This document shows positions 48,629 through 62,331 of a stretch of 64,000 bases of DNA, in pieces. The position numbers were made by a program, and so were the translations under genes. This DNA comes from Daphnia carinata (Eukaryota > Arthropoda > Branchiopoda > Diplostraca > Daphniidae). The notes below the pieces were generated by a model. It was not told the origin of the DNA. It saw only the letters and a program-made list of their open reading frames with translations, and did no database searches. The DNA is taken from the NCBI RefSeq assembly GCF_022539665.2, contig NC_081338.1, positions 7,304,446 through 7,368,445 on the forward strand, in the 5' to 3' direction. The first letter of the stretch is position 1. Every line of letters begins with the position of its first letter.

Positions 48629-51600
48629 TTCTAAATAGTTCGCTTTAGAAGATATTTTGTTTTATTTATTTTATTTTATTTTATTTTTTTTTTTTACCTT
48701 CCTCGCATTCGAGGAAGAATTAAAAAAGAGAAAAATGGGGTCCCAAAGAACACGAGACGAAAGCAAGAAAAAAAAATTGCAACAAGAAATGATAAATGTT
48801 GTGCATGTAACACAGCGTTAACAAAGCGGATTCTTGGCATTGCGTTTCATTGCGAGTTTTTTTTTTTTTTTTTCTTCTTCTTCTTCTCGAGATATGGCCA
48901 TCAAACGGTGTTTTTATGTGTGTGTGTGTGTGTTCATGTTAGCCTGCTTACACACACACACACACACACACGCTGCCTTCTCGCAGTGTGTGTTTGTGTG
49001 GATACAGCAAATAGTTTAAAAAGATGCCCGAATGTTTGGAATCTCTTATCCAATTATGGATCAAATCCGAATTATTCCAGCCAGTCAAACAGCGCAAAAT
49101 CGATGACCTGTCTCTCGCTCTCAACCAGCCTCGCTGTTGTTATTTTTTGTTTGTTTGTTTGTTTTTTTTCTCGTTTTTTAAACGCTGCGTGTTTTCAAAA
49201 AAAAAAAAAAAAAAAAAAATAGAACCCCAATGAACTGCGATACAGAAACAAACCTGCTGATCGTGTAAGTCGATTAAATCCAGCTAGTTACAGCATTGCT
49301 GCGATATTATCTAAAGCCACTACATCCATTTCTTTCTTTTTTTGTTTTCCATTGAAAACTAACGCAGACAGAGACATAAAAAAAAAAAAAGAATGAAAAT
49401 AAAATTCGATTTTTTTTTTTATTTTTTTTATTTTTTTTTTTTTTTGCTTTTCATTTGAAAAGCCATTAAAAACACCCGGTTTTTGCAATGGGGAACTCTC
49501 TCCTCAGTACGGTAGATAGTCAAGCAGAATAAATGTAACGTAGGTTGTAACGCATACACGGGTTTTCTCTTTCGCATTATAATAATACACAGCACAAATA
49601 TATGCCATATGTGCTGTTTCTATACATATATATATATTTTATATATATATATTTTGGGTTATGTATTTCTGTTCGGAGCCGGTTGTGCCAAGATCAATCT
49701 GCGTAGTTCGGGTTGCGCCGACCCTTTTTTTTTATTATTATTTTCTTTGAAGTGAACGCTTTCATCTCGATGACATTTTGTGTTTCTGAAAAAAAAAAAA
49801 AAAAAAAAAGAAGAAGGCATTTTTACGTAGAAAACGGAAATGAGTTCCAAGAATTGTTAAATTGTTTTGTGCTTCTTCTGATTGCTCCCGACCCCCATCA
49901 ATCGCGTTTTTTTTTTTTTGTTTTTTTTTCTTTTTTCCTGTTTTGGCCGTTTGGTATTCCACCAATTATTGATTGATTATTGCATAAGAAGAGTGACTTG
50001 CTAAAGAGGTAGCTACGGGCTAGGAACTGTCAAATATTTTCGTGAAAAATCGGCACGTTGCGGCCACAAGTCAATCTAGCATTAAGAGTTTCACAGAAAA
50101 ACAAAACATGAACTACTGCTTTACCTATTTTGAATATCGCGTTTTTTTTTGTTTTGTTTTGTTTTGTGGTTGTTGTTGTTGTTGTTGTTGCTTTCAATCG
50201 CTACCCAATAAATCAATGACAGTCAAAATTCAGATGAGAAAACTTCTGCAATCAGAAAATGCGCCGGGATACGATTGGTCATTGCCTTCGTACACATGTT
50301 ATGCAAATAGAATAATGTCGTAGGTTGATGCCAACATACTCATTTGCCTATCGAACTTGATTGAGACTTGGGCATTTCCCGTTTTCCTCACGATTCATTT
50401 TTTTTTTTTTTGTTTGTTTTTGTTTTCGCTAAATTTTGGGGGTTTTAAGAAGGGGGGGGGGGCCAAAGGCGGGACACGCACGCACCATTAGCATATATTT
50501 TGAGCGGTGAGATAACCTAATCGAATGATTGCCTTTTTCTCTGTGTGTGTGTGTGTGTACCATAGTAGAATTGCATTTCGTTTTTTTTTTTCAATATCAA
50601 AAAAAAACAAAAAAAACAAATTCTTTTCTTTTTTTTTTTAAGAGGTTTGTTTATTGCGTAACTTATACACGCACACACTTTGCGCGTCTGTGTTTGTCCT
50701 ACGTATCCATATTTATATTAACGTGGTTGTTATTTACCAAAAAAAAAAAAAAAAAAAAGAAAAGAAAAGGAAGGGGGAGGGTGGTGGGTACGGGAAGAGA
50801 GACGACATCAGCACTTTGCTCTCTCTATACATTAGCGAAATCGTCTACATCTCGGCCAGACAAACCGGAGCCACTTACCCGCAGGCGAAAAGGGGAAAAC
50901 CACACACTCACGCCTTAAGGAAATGCACGCAGGGAAGGAGGAGGGGGGGGGGATGGTTTACGTGGTAAACGCGTAAGGCGAGAGGTGGATTACATACCAT
51001 TTTGGCTGGTTAAAAGAAACAAAATAAAATAAAATGAAAAAAAAAAACAAAAAAAGGGCCAGTTTCTATTCGGGGTCTCGATCTAGGTCACTTTTCTTTA
51101 ATGATGGCCGTCGATCCGCTAAATGTCGCCCTTCAAAAAAAAAAAAAAAAAAAAATACGAATCTTATGCGAAAAGAAGTTGGAATAGTTTGGAAAAATGA
51201 AATAAACAGGAAATGATAATCGGCGACGATGTTTCGCTCAATCGCCGGTTTGTGTTGAAGGAATGACGAAAGATGCTGGCCGTCGCCGTTCGCTCCTTGG
51301 CTCTTGGCCGCGTGCAGTTGCTATACACACGCCGCTGCCAAACTTATGTACCAACCTCCCTCAGCGACCGTTTGGACACGGTACAGAAACTTCCCGACAG
51401 ATTTTTTTTTTTTTTTTTTTTTCAAAAACTAATTTCCTTCCTCCCCCCCTTTTTTTTTTTTGCTTTCTCGGTTCTCTTATCTTTTCTTGTTTGTCTCTCT
51501 CTCTCTTAACTCCCGCACGGGGTGTGGTCGACGTTGACGTCTTCGACGACGGACGTCCCTCCTGCCGACCTCCATCCGCCCCGCGTCCTCCTGCCCTTTT

Positions 51601-52188
51601 TTCGTGTGGTCCTTGTGCCGCAGTTTTTCTTTTTGTTTCTGACCAAATATATTTAGAATAACGTCCGTGTTTTGTTTGTGCCATTTCCCCTTCGCCTTTT
51701 TTTTTTTTTTTTTCGCCCCGCAAAAACACACCCCTCTTTAAACCGCGCGCGCCTTTTCGGCGCTGCCAGCGATTACCGATCGTTTAATTGAGTCTGACGC
51801 CGTAAACGTTTTTTTAGCCCCGCCAGACTTCCCGAGAACAACAACAACAACATTCGGATTGCGAAATGATTTATTATTATTATTATTTTTTTTTTTTTTT
51901 TATTAATTTCAAATGAAATGATTTCAATTTGAAAAACAAATGATCGAAAGCGAGGGATTATTATTTTGTATCGTTCGAAACGATGGCCGGGGATAGCGAC
52001 CACGCCCTTATTTCATTCCTTATCCGTCTTTTATATATTTCTTTTTTTTGTCACAATTTTTATTTTCTCTCTCAATTCTTTTTTTTTTTTTTTTTTTTTT
52101 TTCTCCCTTCGTTTGCTTGTCCCAACGATCTACGCGAGCGATTCCGGTCTGGCAAAAAGGGAGAAAACGATGCCAAAAATCACGAGAC

Positions 52189-52189
<1 letters not shown>

Positions 52190-52254
<65 letters not shown>
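52190..52254 (+). repeat. Compound microsatellite (CAA)n then (GA)n
   Basis: About 11 CAA units, a short A run, then about 13 GA units. Confidence 0.9.
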
Positions 52255-53383
52255 TGCTCAAACGGACACACAGGAAACCATTTTCGGTCGTCTTATTTAT
52301 TTTATTCTCTTATTTAAGCTTATATAATAAAGCACTCGCCGATTGCCCTACATCTTTTGCTTCTGTATGTGTGTCTGTGTGTGTGTGTGAGCTGGCTGGT
52401 TCGTCCGTTATTCTTTTTCTGTCTATATAGAGCCATATACAGTATAGCTCTTTGGAAGAGCAAAGCAAAAAAAAAAAAATAAAAAAAAATAAAATAAATA
52501 GATGGGGAGGAGGGGGGGGGGGGTTGTGTCTTCTTTTTTTTTTTTTTTTCAGTTTTTGCCTCCGGTCTGGCAAAAGAAGCGCAGGATAGTTTACGAGGCG
52601 GATGAAGAGCGCCGACAAGTCAGCAGCTCCAGCAATTTTCTTCCTCGTTTTTCTCTATAACTTTTAGCTTCTCTTGCCTCCCTCCTTTTTTTTTTGTTCT
52701 TGGTGTTGTTGTATTTTTTTCTTCAACACATAAACGCAAACATCTAGCGGAAGCGCATTTATACTTGTTTTTTTTTCACGATATGTTTATATAATTTTTG
52801 TTTAAATAAGAAAGAAGAAATTCAATTTTTAATCTCGTATTTTTTTTTTTTTTGGAACGTCATTTGTATGAAAATGAAAATATTTTGCATTCAATTTGTG
52901 GATACGTCCAAAGAACTCGTCGAGAAGTATATCCGCAAAAAAAAAAAAAAAAAAAAAAAAAAAATGAATCGTTTCGATTACGATCGTTTTGATCTAATAA
53001 AAACAAAACCCTTTTTTATTTTCCGGCGTCGCGAAAAGATAAAAAGAATAACAAGGCGAGGGAGATTGATAACCTAATATAAACTTTGGCCTTTTTTTGT
53101 TTTTGTTTTTGTTTTTTTTTTGTTTGCTTTTTTTTTTTTTTTGATTGCACTCTCCGACAATGATAGTGGAATTATTGTCTGAGCTTCTGAAGAAGGCAGG
53201 CCTCTTTTCAAAGCGCTTCTTTTTCTTATTTATTTATTTTTTTTTCTATATAGCTGCTATAAAAGCCCTCAAGTCTCTCTCTTCGGGTTGGCAAAGAGCC
53301 GACATCCCTCTCATTTTCTTTTTCTATCTTTTGCTCTTCTTCATGTATATGTCTCTTTGCTTGCTACTGCCTTCTCCTTTCTT

Positions 53384-53385
<2 letters not shown>

Positions 53386-53420
<35 letters not shown>
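53386..53420. repeat. Microsatellite (TA)n
   Basis: About 17 TA units. Confidence 0.9.
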
Positions 53421-53423
<3 letters not shown>

Positions 53424-53568
53424 CTTTCTTTTTTTTTTTTGTGACTTTCAGAGAAGGGAGGAGGGCGTTCGCCTGTTGTTTTGTTTGTTCTTCTTCGGAT
53501 GAGTGTTCCATCTCGTCGGGTCGTCGAAGACGACGAACGTCGCGGACGCCGCGCTAATTTTAGTCGCC

Positions 53569-53604
<36 letters not shown>

Positions 53605-54375
53605 TCGACGGGCGACGACGTCCGCTTCGTGTTGACTCAGTGGGGGCAACCTCCAAATCTAACAGCCGAATGTTTCCAACAGAAAAAAAATAATAATAAT
53701 AAGGTAAGAAAAACACATTAATTATTATCAAATGTTTCATTTTTTTTTTTTAATTGTTCACCGTGTGGGTTAAATTAACGTTCATCGTTTTTGATTGGAA
53801 TTATTAGAAAAAAAAAAAAAAATCATTGAGAGAATTGTGGTGTGGGCTCTTCTTTGGCATCCCATTGATTTTTTTTTTGTTTTTTTTTTTGTTTTGTTTC
53901 CCTTCTGGAACTGGCCAAAACATGCCGTTGCGTCTTTCAAAATGAGCGGTATATATAGAGACGTGTCTATTGCGGTAGCGTCTCTCCGCTTATTTTCAAA
54001 AATTATTTTTGCAATGGCCCGACTGGACATTCATTCTGGCCCTCTCGCAAGGGGCGAGAGCTTCTGTGTTCGCATCTGGAACGTGATCCATCATCACTCT
54101 CTTCAACCCAACCCCACTCGCGTCCAGCCAATCGGCGCTGTGTCCAACTTCGAAAAGTGGGAAAAGCCAAAGTGATGGACTCTTGGCTCTTGTGTGTCCA
54201 TGAACTCCTCCTCCTCCTCCTTTCCAAAATGAAAACAAAAAGGCTGTCCAGTCTTAGAGATGAACTCGAAAAAAGAAGAAGAGAGAGAGAGAGAGACGGA
54301 CAGAGTTGGGCCATTCATCAAGGCGAAAAAAAAAAGTCTCGTGGGCTGCCGACAACAACAATGTTCCACCGTCAG

Positions 54376-54399
54376 ACACACACACACACACACACACAG
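54376..54399 (+). repeat. Microsatellite (CA)n
   Basis: About twelve CA units. Confidence 0.85.
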
Positions 54400-54515
54400 A
54401 GTCTTTTCCTTCTGTTTTGTCTCTCTGCATTTCGAACTGGGCCGTTCATGAAACAAGAAAAGTTCCAAAACAAAAAGAAAAAGAAAAAAAATTGCCAATT
54501 TGGAATCTTGGATTT

Positions 54516-54552
<37 letters not shown>

Positions 54553-54778
54553 TATAGCGAAATGCGATTACATATTAAACACGGATATACAAAATGTATT
54601 CGCATTTTGTTCTGGGAGTTGGGGGGGGGAGGGAAAAGAAAAGAAAACGAACAACGAGTGATTGTTCTTCGCTGTCAAAGAGCCGATTACAATATCGTTT
54701 GTTTTTAAGTGCGCCTTAAACTTTCTTTTATTTATTTATTTTTTTATTTGGAAAGGGGAGAGGGAGTTGCAAATTTTC

Positions 54779-54809
<31 letters not shown>

Positions 54810-55542
54810 GAAAACTATAAATACCTCACCGACTAACTGATGGGTTCGTACCGTTCACCTGAAATCGCCACCGGTTATCGAAGGATTGGAGAACAAAATA
54901 GAACCGCAAAACATTCACGGCCTTTCGTACGTTTAAGGTGCTCAATTACAATCGTTTGCTACTTTTAGCGAGAAGAGATGCCCCCCCCCCTCCCCCCACT
55001 TTTAAGAAGCGCCGTCGTTTCACAATTTTGAAATCCTATTTTTGGCATTTCTTTTTTTTTTGAAACTCCCGCCAACTTTGAGTTGCCATTTTTGCGCAAT
55101 TGCGATTAGCGCGCATCGCATTTGTATATTACCATAACACTTTTCTATTCTTATTTTTTGTTTGTTCTCGAAAAAAAAAAAAAGAGAGTGGTCCGGTGCA
55201 ATACCGGTAGGAAGAAAAAAAAAAAGAAATTAAAATGCACGACACATGGAGAAGAGAGGAGGAGGTGGGGGGGGGGAGTGTGTTAAGGACGTAGACTCGT
55301 TACGGTTAGACGAGTTGAGAACGGTTTTGAATCGGTTTCTCATTTTTTTTTTTTCTTTCCTACAAACTTTTGGACTGCCAACTGCAGTCTTCAATTTGAA
55401 AAAAAAAAAAAATAAAATAAAATATGAAAACATCAAAATTGAAGAAAAGAAAGAGAGCAACATTGATTTACAAAAGAAACGGCCGCTGCATGTCCTGCGG
55501 GTGTGTAAAAAGGGTTTATAGTAGAACAAGATCGAGACTGTT

Positions 55543-55590
55543 GTAGTAGTAGTAGTAGTAGTAATAGTAGTAGTAGTAGTAGTAGTAGTA
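55543..55590 (+). repeat. Microsatellite (TAG)n, one unit changed to TAA
   Basis: About sixteen trinucleotide units with a single G-to-A interruption. Confidence 0.9.
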
Positions 55591-55721
55591 AAGAGTAGAA
55601 AGAAAAAGGACTGGCCTGAAGCGCGGATAGAAAATGTTTGGTTTGTTTTCGGTTTGGATTGGATTGGATTTAAGGGCGGAGTTGTGCGCACCAGCCGGTC
55701 CGACCGCCACTGTCGCCCGGG

Positions 55722-55859
<138 letters not shown>

Positions 55860-57072
55860 TTTTTTAAAAACGAGCAGAGCTGAGAAGGCAGTTCGAGTGT
55901 GTAGAACTGAGCAAGCGAGAGCTGAAAGCACAGCGCCGCAAAAGAATATATAGTCAAAGCCTCTGACTGGCCGGCCGGGCATAGAGCGTTAGACTGTCGA
56001 GACGAACGCAGTCGACACGAAACAAGCCGGAGGTGGAGAGACATTTTTTCCCTTTTTCATTTTTCTTTATTTTTTTTTTTTTAAGAAACGCGCACACGAA
56101 AGAAGAAGAAGAACAAAAAAAAAAAAAAAAAAAAAAAAGCGACAGAGTGAGAAAATTATATTATTTTTCTCTCTCTTTCTCTCCCCTTTTAATTTTGTTT
56201 TAGAAAGGAAAAAAGGTTTTTTTTGTTTTTTTTTTTAAACTTAATTCGAAAAAAAAAGCAAAGAGGACCGTCCCTTTAATTTGCGACGTGCAAGTTTCGT
56301 TCAGTGTTTTCATTCACATTTTTTGAATTTGAATTTGAAATCTCTTGTATTGAATTTTTTGGACCGTGTCATCGCCTACCCCCTTCCTAGTCCCGCTATG
56401 GAATAAAAACCAACCCAAAAAAAAAATCAAAATTCAAAATTCAAAAAAAAAAAAAGAAAGAAAGAAATTATTTGTATTTCGAACAAAGTGTCCCGGAAGT
56501 CTGGAAAACAAACTCGGAAGTGCGACCAGTTCCTTTTTTTTTTTTTTTTATCGAAATTGAAGATGTCACCAATTTCTCATCGGATTCTTTCGCTTGTTTC
56601 AAACCAAATGATCGCAATCGAATTTCAGTAAATGTAAAAAAAAAAAAAAAAAAATCCCCCCCCCCCCCAACGTTCTCGTCAATTTCAAAAGAAAAAGATT
56701 TGACCGACAAAACTGGATTGGTTCGTTATCAAAGAAAAACACGCGGAACTGCTTTGTGTTTGTGTCTGTGTGTGTCTGTGTCTGTGTGGCTGTGTGCAGA
56801 CTTGATATACGAAAAAAAAAAAAAGAAAAACTGAATTTGAACTCGTGTAATTTGTGCGTTCCGTGTCAATTCTCGGTGGGTGTGTTATTTTTTTTTTTTT
56901 TTCTTTTTTTGTTGTTTATTTGGTGCTGTGTGAAAATTCTCGTTGTGTCGTTATTATCTCCCCCCCTCCCCTTCTCTCTCGTTTTTTTTTTTTTTAATTG
57001 TCTATTTTTAATTACGTGAAAAAAAAGAAATAGAGTGTAGTGAAAAAAAAAAAAAGAAAAAGAAAAGAAGAA

Positions 57073-57076
<4 letters not shown>

Positions 57077-57122
<46 letters not shown>
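57077..57122 (+). promoter_or_regulatory. (GA)n tract just upstream of a candidate promoter
   Basis: About 23 GA units end roughly 50 bp before a GC-rich block (CACCCGCGGCCCGATCGG) and the start of GC-rich coding sequence. Such tracts bind GAGA-type factors in insects. A role here is inferred from position. Confidence 0.4.
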
Positions 57123-57126
<4 letters not shown>

Positions 57127-57693
57127 AAAAAAAAAAAGGAGGGGGGAGGGTGTTGCGTAACACCCGCGGCCCGATCGGTTAGTGAGACGATGTAATCGTC
57201 TGGACGAGGATGTCACTGACGACGACGGACCAACGAGTCAGTTGCCCCGTGTCTCGTTTCTCGGCTCCAGTTGTTCATCGGCCGCCAGTGGTGAAGACGA
57301 CCTCGCCGGGCTTATGGCCTGCCAGCCGTCCGTCTTGGTGTTATGGCCGCATCATTGCCCGTCGTGTGCCGAGCTGCGGCAGCAGTGTCTCTCGCGGCCG
57401 TGATGGCATCCGTGACTGCCCTAATTGCCGACAAGAAAAGTGGCCAGTGTGTTCGCCGACTCGTCCATGCCCGTCGACCGCACAGGCCGGCCGGCTCATC
57501 CGACCAGGACGGCCGTCTTTTAAACAGCAACAACAACAACAACAACAACGACAGTATGAATAATCGGATCGATTCGGTGATTGTGAGTGACACGGGACCT
57601 CCTTTGCGTCCTGCTCCTACCGCCGGCCGCTGCAGTGAAGAGGTGAGTGCTCGTTCGAATCCATCATTTGTGCGCAGCCGGACGAAGAAGAAG

Positions 57694-58660
57694 ATGACGA
57701 CGGCCGATGGAGGCCAGCCGCTCTGCGGTCAGCGTCTCGACCGACACAGCGTCCGCGGTCACAGCCAACGGCACCGGCCGCACGGATGGCTGCTGCCCGT
57801 CCTCGTACTTTCGATCGTCTTGTCGGCATTGCCAAACAGTTGCTCGTCGGCCGCCTCCATCCATCATCACCATCAACAACAGCAGCAGCAACAACAACAA
57901 CAACCTCAACAACAACCTCAAGAGCAGAGCGCAGCCGCCGCTCTGCCCGCTGCTCGAAGTCGGACCCCGTCATCTGGGCGACATCGTCCGCCGACGATAT
58001 CGCGGTCTGGCACGTCCTCGTCCTCGTCCTCGTCCAACCTCCTCTCGCAATGCCCGTGGATGCAATGGGAACCGCAGCTGGCCGTCAGCGACGCCAGTGC
58101 GGCCGCGGCTCACGAGGCGGACGTTGCCGGAACGAGAGCTTACATGGCTCCAGTAGTGTTCGAAGGGAAAGCTCGCTCCAGAAGCGACGGTCCCGTCTAT
58201 CGGGTCACCTTCGACGTCGTGACAGTGTACAAAGGTGAAGTGGCGACCGGCTCGCAAGTGCGCTTAGAATTCAAAAGCGGCGCTGCGGCGGCCGCGACGA
58301 CGACGGCGCACCAGTCGACGGCCAGCCATTCGAAACAGTTGCGCTCGCTGAGCCGCAACGCGGCCACGACCCGTTCGCGGACCTTATCGGCCGCACGTCG
58401 CACCGGCGACGTCGGCAGTGCTGGTGCTGGTGCTGGTGCTAGTGGTCAGCGTCGACGTCAGCCGGGCCAGCAGCATCATCGTCGGCATCAGCACCACAGC
58501 GCGCGCCAGTGTCTAGTGACGGCCGAGATACGAACGGGCCGGCGATACTTGGTCTTCGCCGCCCATTGGGGCCCCAATAACTTCACGGCATACGGTTCGC
58601 CGTTGGTGCACACCAAGAAGAGCCTCAAAGACGTGCGGTCCACGCTCTGCCCGCGCTGCG
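57694..58660 (+). CDS. First coding exon of a secreted protein with an NTR/OB-like domain (vein- or agrin-like?)
   Basis: The open frame runs from 57343. The start at 57694 is preferred because a hydrophobic signal segment (GWLLPVLVLSIVLSALP) follows about 30 residues later; 57343 is the alternative and would add 117 low-complexity residues. The exon ends at 58660, phase 1, before a GTGAGT donor. After the signal come a His/Gln run and a Ser-rich stretch. A folded segment follows: CPWMQW, MAPVVFEGKARS, VYRVTFDVVTVYKGEV, then after an Ala/Ser/Arg/His-rich insert of about 85 residues, QCLVTAEIRTGRRYLVFAA and STLCPRC. The strand pattern with KG and paired Cys resembles netrin-like (NTR/agrin NtA) domains and the N-terminal part of vein-type EGFR ligands. 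The family call is tentative. GC content and codon use differ sharply from the AT-rich surroundings. No later exon was found before 64000. Confidence 0.55.
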
Positions 58661-59778
58661 GTGAGTCACATTTTTTTATTTTTTTTTCTCTTTCTCTCTT
58701 TCTCTTTCTCTTTCTCTTTCTCTTTGACAAAGACAGCACAGGCCACAGAGGCCACATCAAAGATTGTTTTGTTTTGTTTTTTTTTTTTGTTTTTTTTCTT
58801 CACATTTTCAAATTGGGCCCCCTCCCCCCTCGTCCTAGTGAGTTAGTCACATCGACGATGTATACAGTTGTAGGTGTGTGTATTTTTATTTGCTGCCATT
58901 TGGTGACAACGGTGCGCCCGTCTACACAGGCATCTGGCTCGGCTCTTTTCAACGGCAAACTGAAAAAAACAATTTATTTTGGGATCTCTTTTGCTAAAGC
59001 CAAGGGCTCGTTTGCGCCCGCCCCTCCTCCAGTCAGGAGTCTAAAGAGAGAGAGAGAGAGAGATGGAACGAGATGGTGGAGGAGGGGGGGGGGGGGGGTT
59101 TCTTGTTGTTTCTTTTACTGTGGAAAGTCACTCTCTCTCTCTCTGCTTCTTGTTTCTCTCTGAGGAGCCGGGGCCCTTGGCCGAGCGCGCGCACACGCGG
59201 CGCGTGGATGTTATCTCTCCGTTTGGCAGCAAGCGGCAGCTGGAACACTGTTTTTGTAGGCAAAAACAAGCAAAACCTTTTCTTTCTTTTTGGTTCTCTT
59301 TCATTTGAAGATTTAAAAAAAAAAATAATGAATAAAAAAGAAATAGTTTGTGCGTTGGCTGGCCGCGTTTGTCACCCTCTTGGAATTGTTTCCGTCTTTG
59401 AAAGAACACTGGGGTGTGGCTCTGTTGTTTTTCAAGGGTGACAGATTTCGTTTTTTTTTTTTTTTGAAAGATAAAATAAGAAGAAGAAAAAAAAAAAGAC
59501 CTTTTTTAACCTCTAACCCAATTCTAATCTCTCCTCTCGTTTCACAAAAAGAAAAGCGTCTTTGCTTTTTTTGACTGGGCTGGCGGGTGGTCTTTTGTCC
59601 AACTGCGCGTCCACCACTTGAAGGTGCACACGCAATCGACTCCAAAAAGCGATAAGAAAGTCAAGAGAACCGCCGCCGCTTTTTTTTTTTTTTTGCCTTC
59701 AAGAAAAAAAAAAACAAAATGTTAAAGGGCTACGCTCGTCTTTCAGTTAGAAAAACACAGGTGTGATGCAACTTGAAT

Positions 59779-59814
<36 letters not shown>

Positions 59815-59865
59815 CGTTGTTGTTTCATTTCTTCCCTTTGTCCGATCTGAAAAAGAAAAAAAAAG

Positions 59866-59896
<31 letters not shown>

Positions 59897-60015
59897 ATCA
59901 TGTGCGGTTGTTTGATTGCGAGGGACGATATCGCCATCAAAAGTGGTTGGAACAGGTGCTCGATGGGTGGTCTACTACTTGACCAATCGTCACACACACA
60001 CACACACACACACAC
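59866..60015 (+). repeat. (TG)n and (CA)n tracts about 100 bp apart
   Basis: (TG)14 at 59866-59893 and (CA)~12 at 59991-60015. They are complementary in sense and could pair as an inverted repeat. Confidence 0.85.
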
Positions 60016-60573
60016 GCAAATTTTAGGGAATTGAATCAAGATCAAACGTTTGTCTTATCGGTTTTTTTGTTCTTCCTCTTCTTCTTCTTCGTGTTGGAAT
60101 CTTCGTGTCGTGCGTGTTGTACGCACCGCACGTGTGTCGCATGGAAAAGGAATAGACCGAATATTTTTGTTTTTGTTTTGTTTTGTTTCCAAACAAACCC
60201 GTTTTTCTCATCTTTTTATGATGATAACTGATTGACTTGCCTCTCGCTAGGCATTGCGATCACAACACCTACAAAAAGAGAAAAAAAGAAAAAATACGTC
60301 GATTTTAATTGATTTAGAAATTTATACAAAAATGAATTAGAAAACGTGGGGTTCTGGATTTATTTATTTTTTTTTTTTTTTTTGAAAGAAAAATTATCAA
60401 ATCATTATTCAGAGGCACGTTTTCTGCCTGTGTGTTTCACGTCTCTTTTCAATTTTGCATTTGTTTAACCCTGCGCCGTTTGTAACCTAATAATAATGAT
60501 AACGAATTCGTGATAATTACGCGTCAGCTCTAGTTCATTTAGATTCAAAACGAAGTCGAAGAGAGAAAATGAA

Positions 60574-60594
60574 ACACACACACACACACACACA
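60574..60594 (+). repeat. Microsatellite (CA)n
   Basis: About ten CA units followed shortly by a G run. Confidence 0.85.
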
Positions 60595-61201
60595 AATATC
60601 AGGGGGGGGGGGAGGAAGAAGGGGAACAGATTCTTATCGCTGTGTCATGTATGTGTTTTTTTTGACGCACACGTGTTTAACTTCCAATTGTCCAACTTTT
60701 CATTTTCACGCTCAAATTCCCGTTTGTTTTTTTTTTCCTTCCCTTTCCCGTTTTTCTTTCTTTTCTTTTTTTTTTTTTTTTTTTTTTTTTTTCATTATTT
60801 CACTCGCGAATTTCAAATGTCTGCCCAACTGTCGCAAGAATTTTTCTAGGGGACATCACGATAGCGCGCGATAACATCACAGCTTGTCACATGCTAACGC
60901 AGAGTAGCCATCTGTTATTTAGTCGACCTATTAATCAATCAGTTGATTCAATCAAACGACATCTTACGCAATCAAATGAAAAAGGCAAAGTTCACATCAT
61001 CCCCCTCCATTTCGAATGTTTTCATTTGTTAGAAAAAGGGGTTCGTAATCAACTTCCTGTAAACCGTTGTCACCTCAATTGCCGGGCGGTGGATGTGTGG
61101 CGCCCTCGTAGGTTATCTCTCATCGAACCAGGTAAACAAAGATAGGACAAACCCCCAAACCCCACCCCTCCCACGCACAACTCGAACCCGACAAATGATT
61201 C

Positions 61202-61238
<37 letters not shown>

Positions 61239-62106
61239 CCGGTCTCTATGCAAATGAAACAAATGACGAGAAGGGGGGGGGGGGATTGTATCGTAAAATA
61301 GAAGTTGCAGTCGACTGGAACGCTTTCTCTTATAGTACAATAAAAAAAAAAAAAAAAAAAAAAAAGGCTTTGATGCTCAATGACCCCGCCCTATTTGTCA
61401 TCAACTGTTTGTTTCTTTTCCATCTCCTTTTTGATTTGTGCTCCATAAAAAACAAACAAACAAGGGGCTAGAATGAGATAATGTCTAAAACCTTAATTGA
61501 ATTAGTTGTTTTTTGTTTTTTTTTTACGTTTTATGTATTTCACTTAGCCGCAAGTTATTGGAGAAAGCAAAAGAATTTTGATGGAAAATTAAGTGCGGGG
61601 TGGGGGTGGGGGGGAGGGAGACGTTCATTGAGGACGTCGCGGTGATAGTCGTATCGGGCACAGGTGACCACACCCGCCAATCAACGACGGTCTGGCCATC
61701 AACGAATAGAAAAATAGAGAGACGAAAAAGAAAAGCCGCGACGGGAATTCCGCCAGAACTTCCGGTCTATTACGAAATCAAAAAAAAAAAAACGATCATT
61801 TTCTCTTTGTCCATCCGTTCCGAAACGTCAGAGAATGACAGCACAGTTTTTTTTTTAGCGACTTTGTAATTGACCAAACAGCCGCGTTTTTTTGTTTTTT
61901 GTTTTTTGAAAATGGCGCGCTACAGCGTTGCCACTTTTTCATTTTTTTTTTTTTTTCATCTCTCTCCAAAATTTCCGTTTTGGAATCAAAACTGGAATCA
62001 TTTTTCCGTACGAAACCGGAATTTGAAAAGAGAGATGAGCGGGCACACCACACACACCCTCTGATTATTATGATTACACAAGGTGGGCGGATGGGCTGAT
62101 ACATAT

Positions 62107-62109
<3 letters not shown>

Positions 62110-62140
<31 letters not shown>
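62110..62140 (+). repeat. Microsatellite (CA)n
   Basis: About fifteen CA units. Confidence 0.9.
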
Positions 62141-62143
<3 letters not shown>

Positions 62144-62310
62144 TCGAAAAAAGAAAAAGAAAAAGAGAACAACGTCACGACGCGGAACGAGGTTCTCCAC
62201 AGAATTCGTAGCCAAAAAAAAAAAAAACGGAAATAACAAATAAAAAAGCAAAAACAAAGTTGCATCATATAATGAATGACGTGCGCAATCGAAACGAGCC
62301 CTGCATTTTA

Positions 62311-62331
62311 CAACAACAACAACAACAACAA
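62311..62331 (+). repeat. Microsatellite (CAA)n
   Basis: About seven CAA units. Confidence 0.85.

Noticed and set aside
57601-57680. GAGGTGAGT donor and TGCGCAG acceptor within the secreted-protein open frame
   Set aside because: The implied intron would be about 35 nt, shorter than any other in the window, and the frame is open through it.
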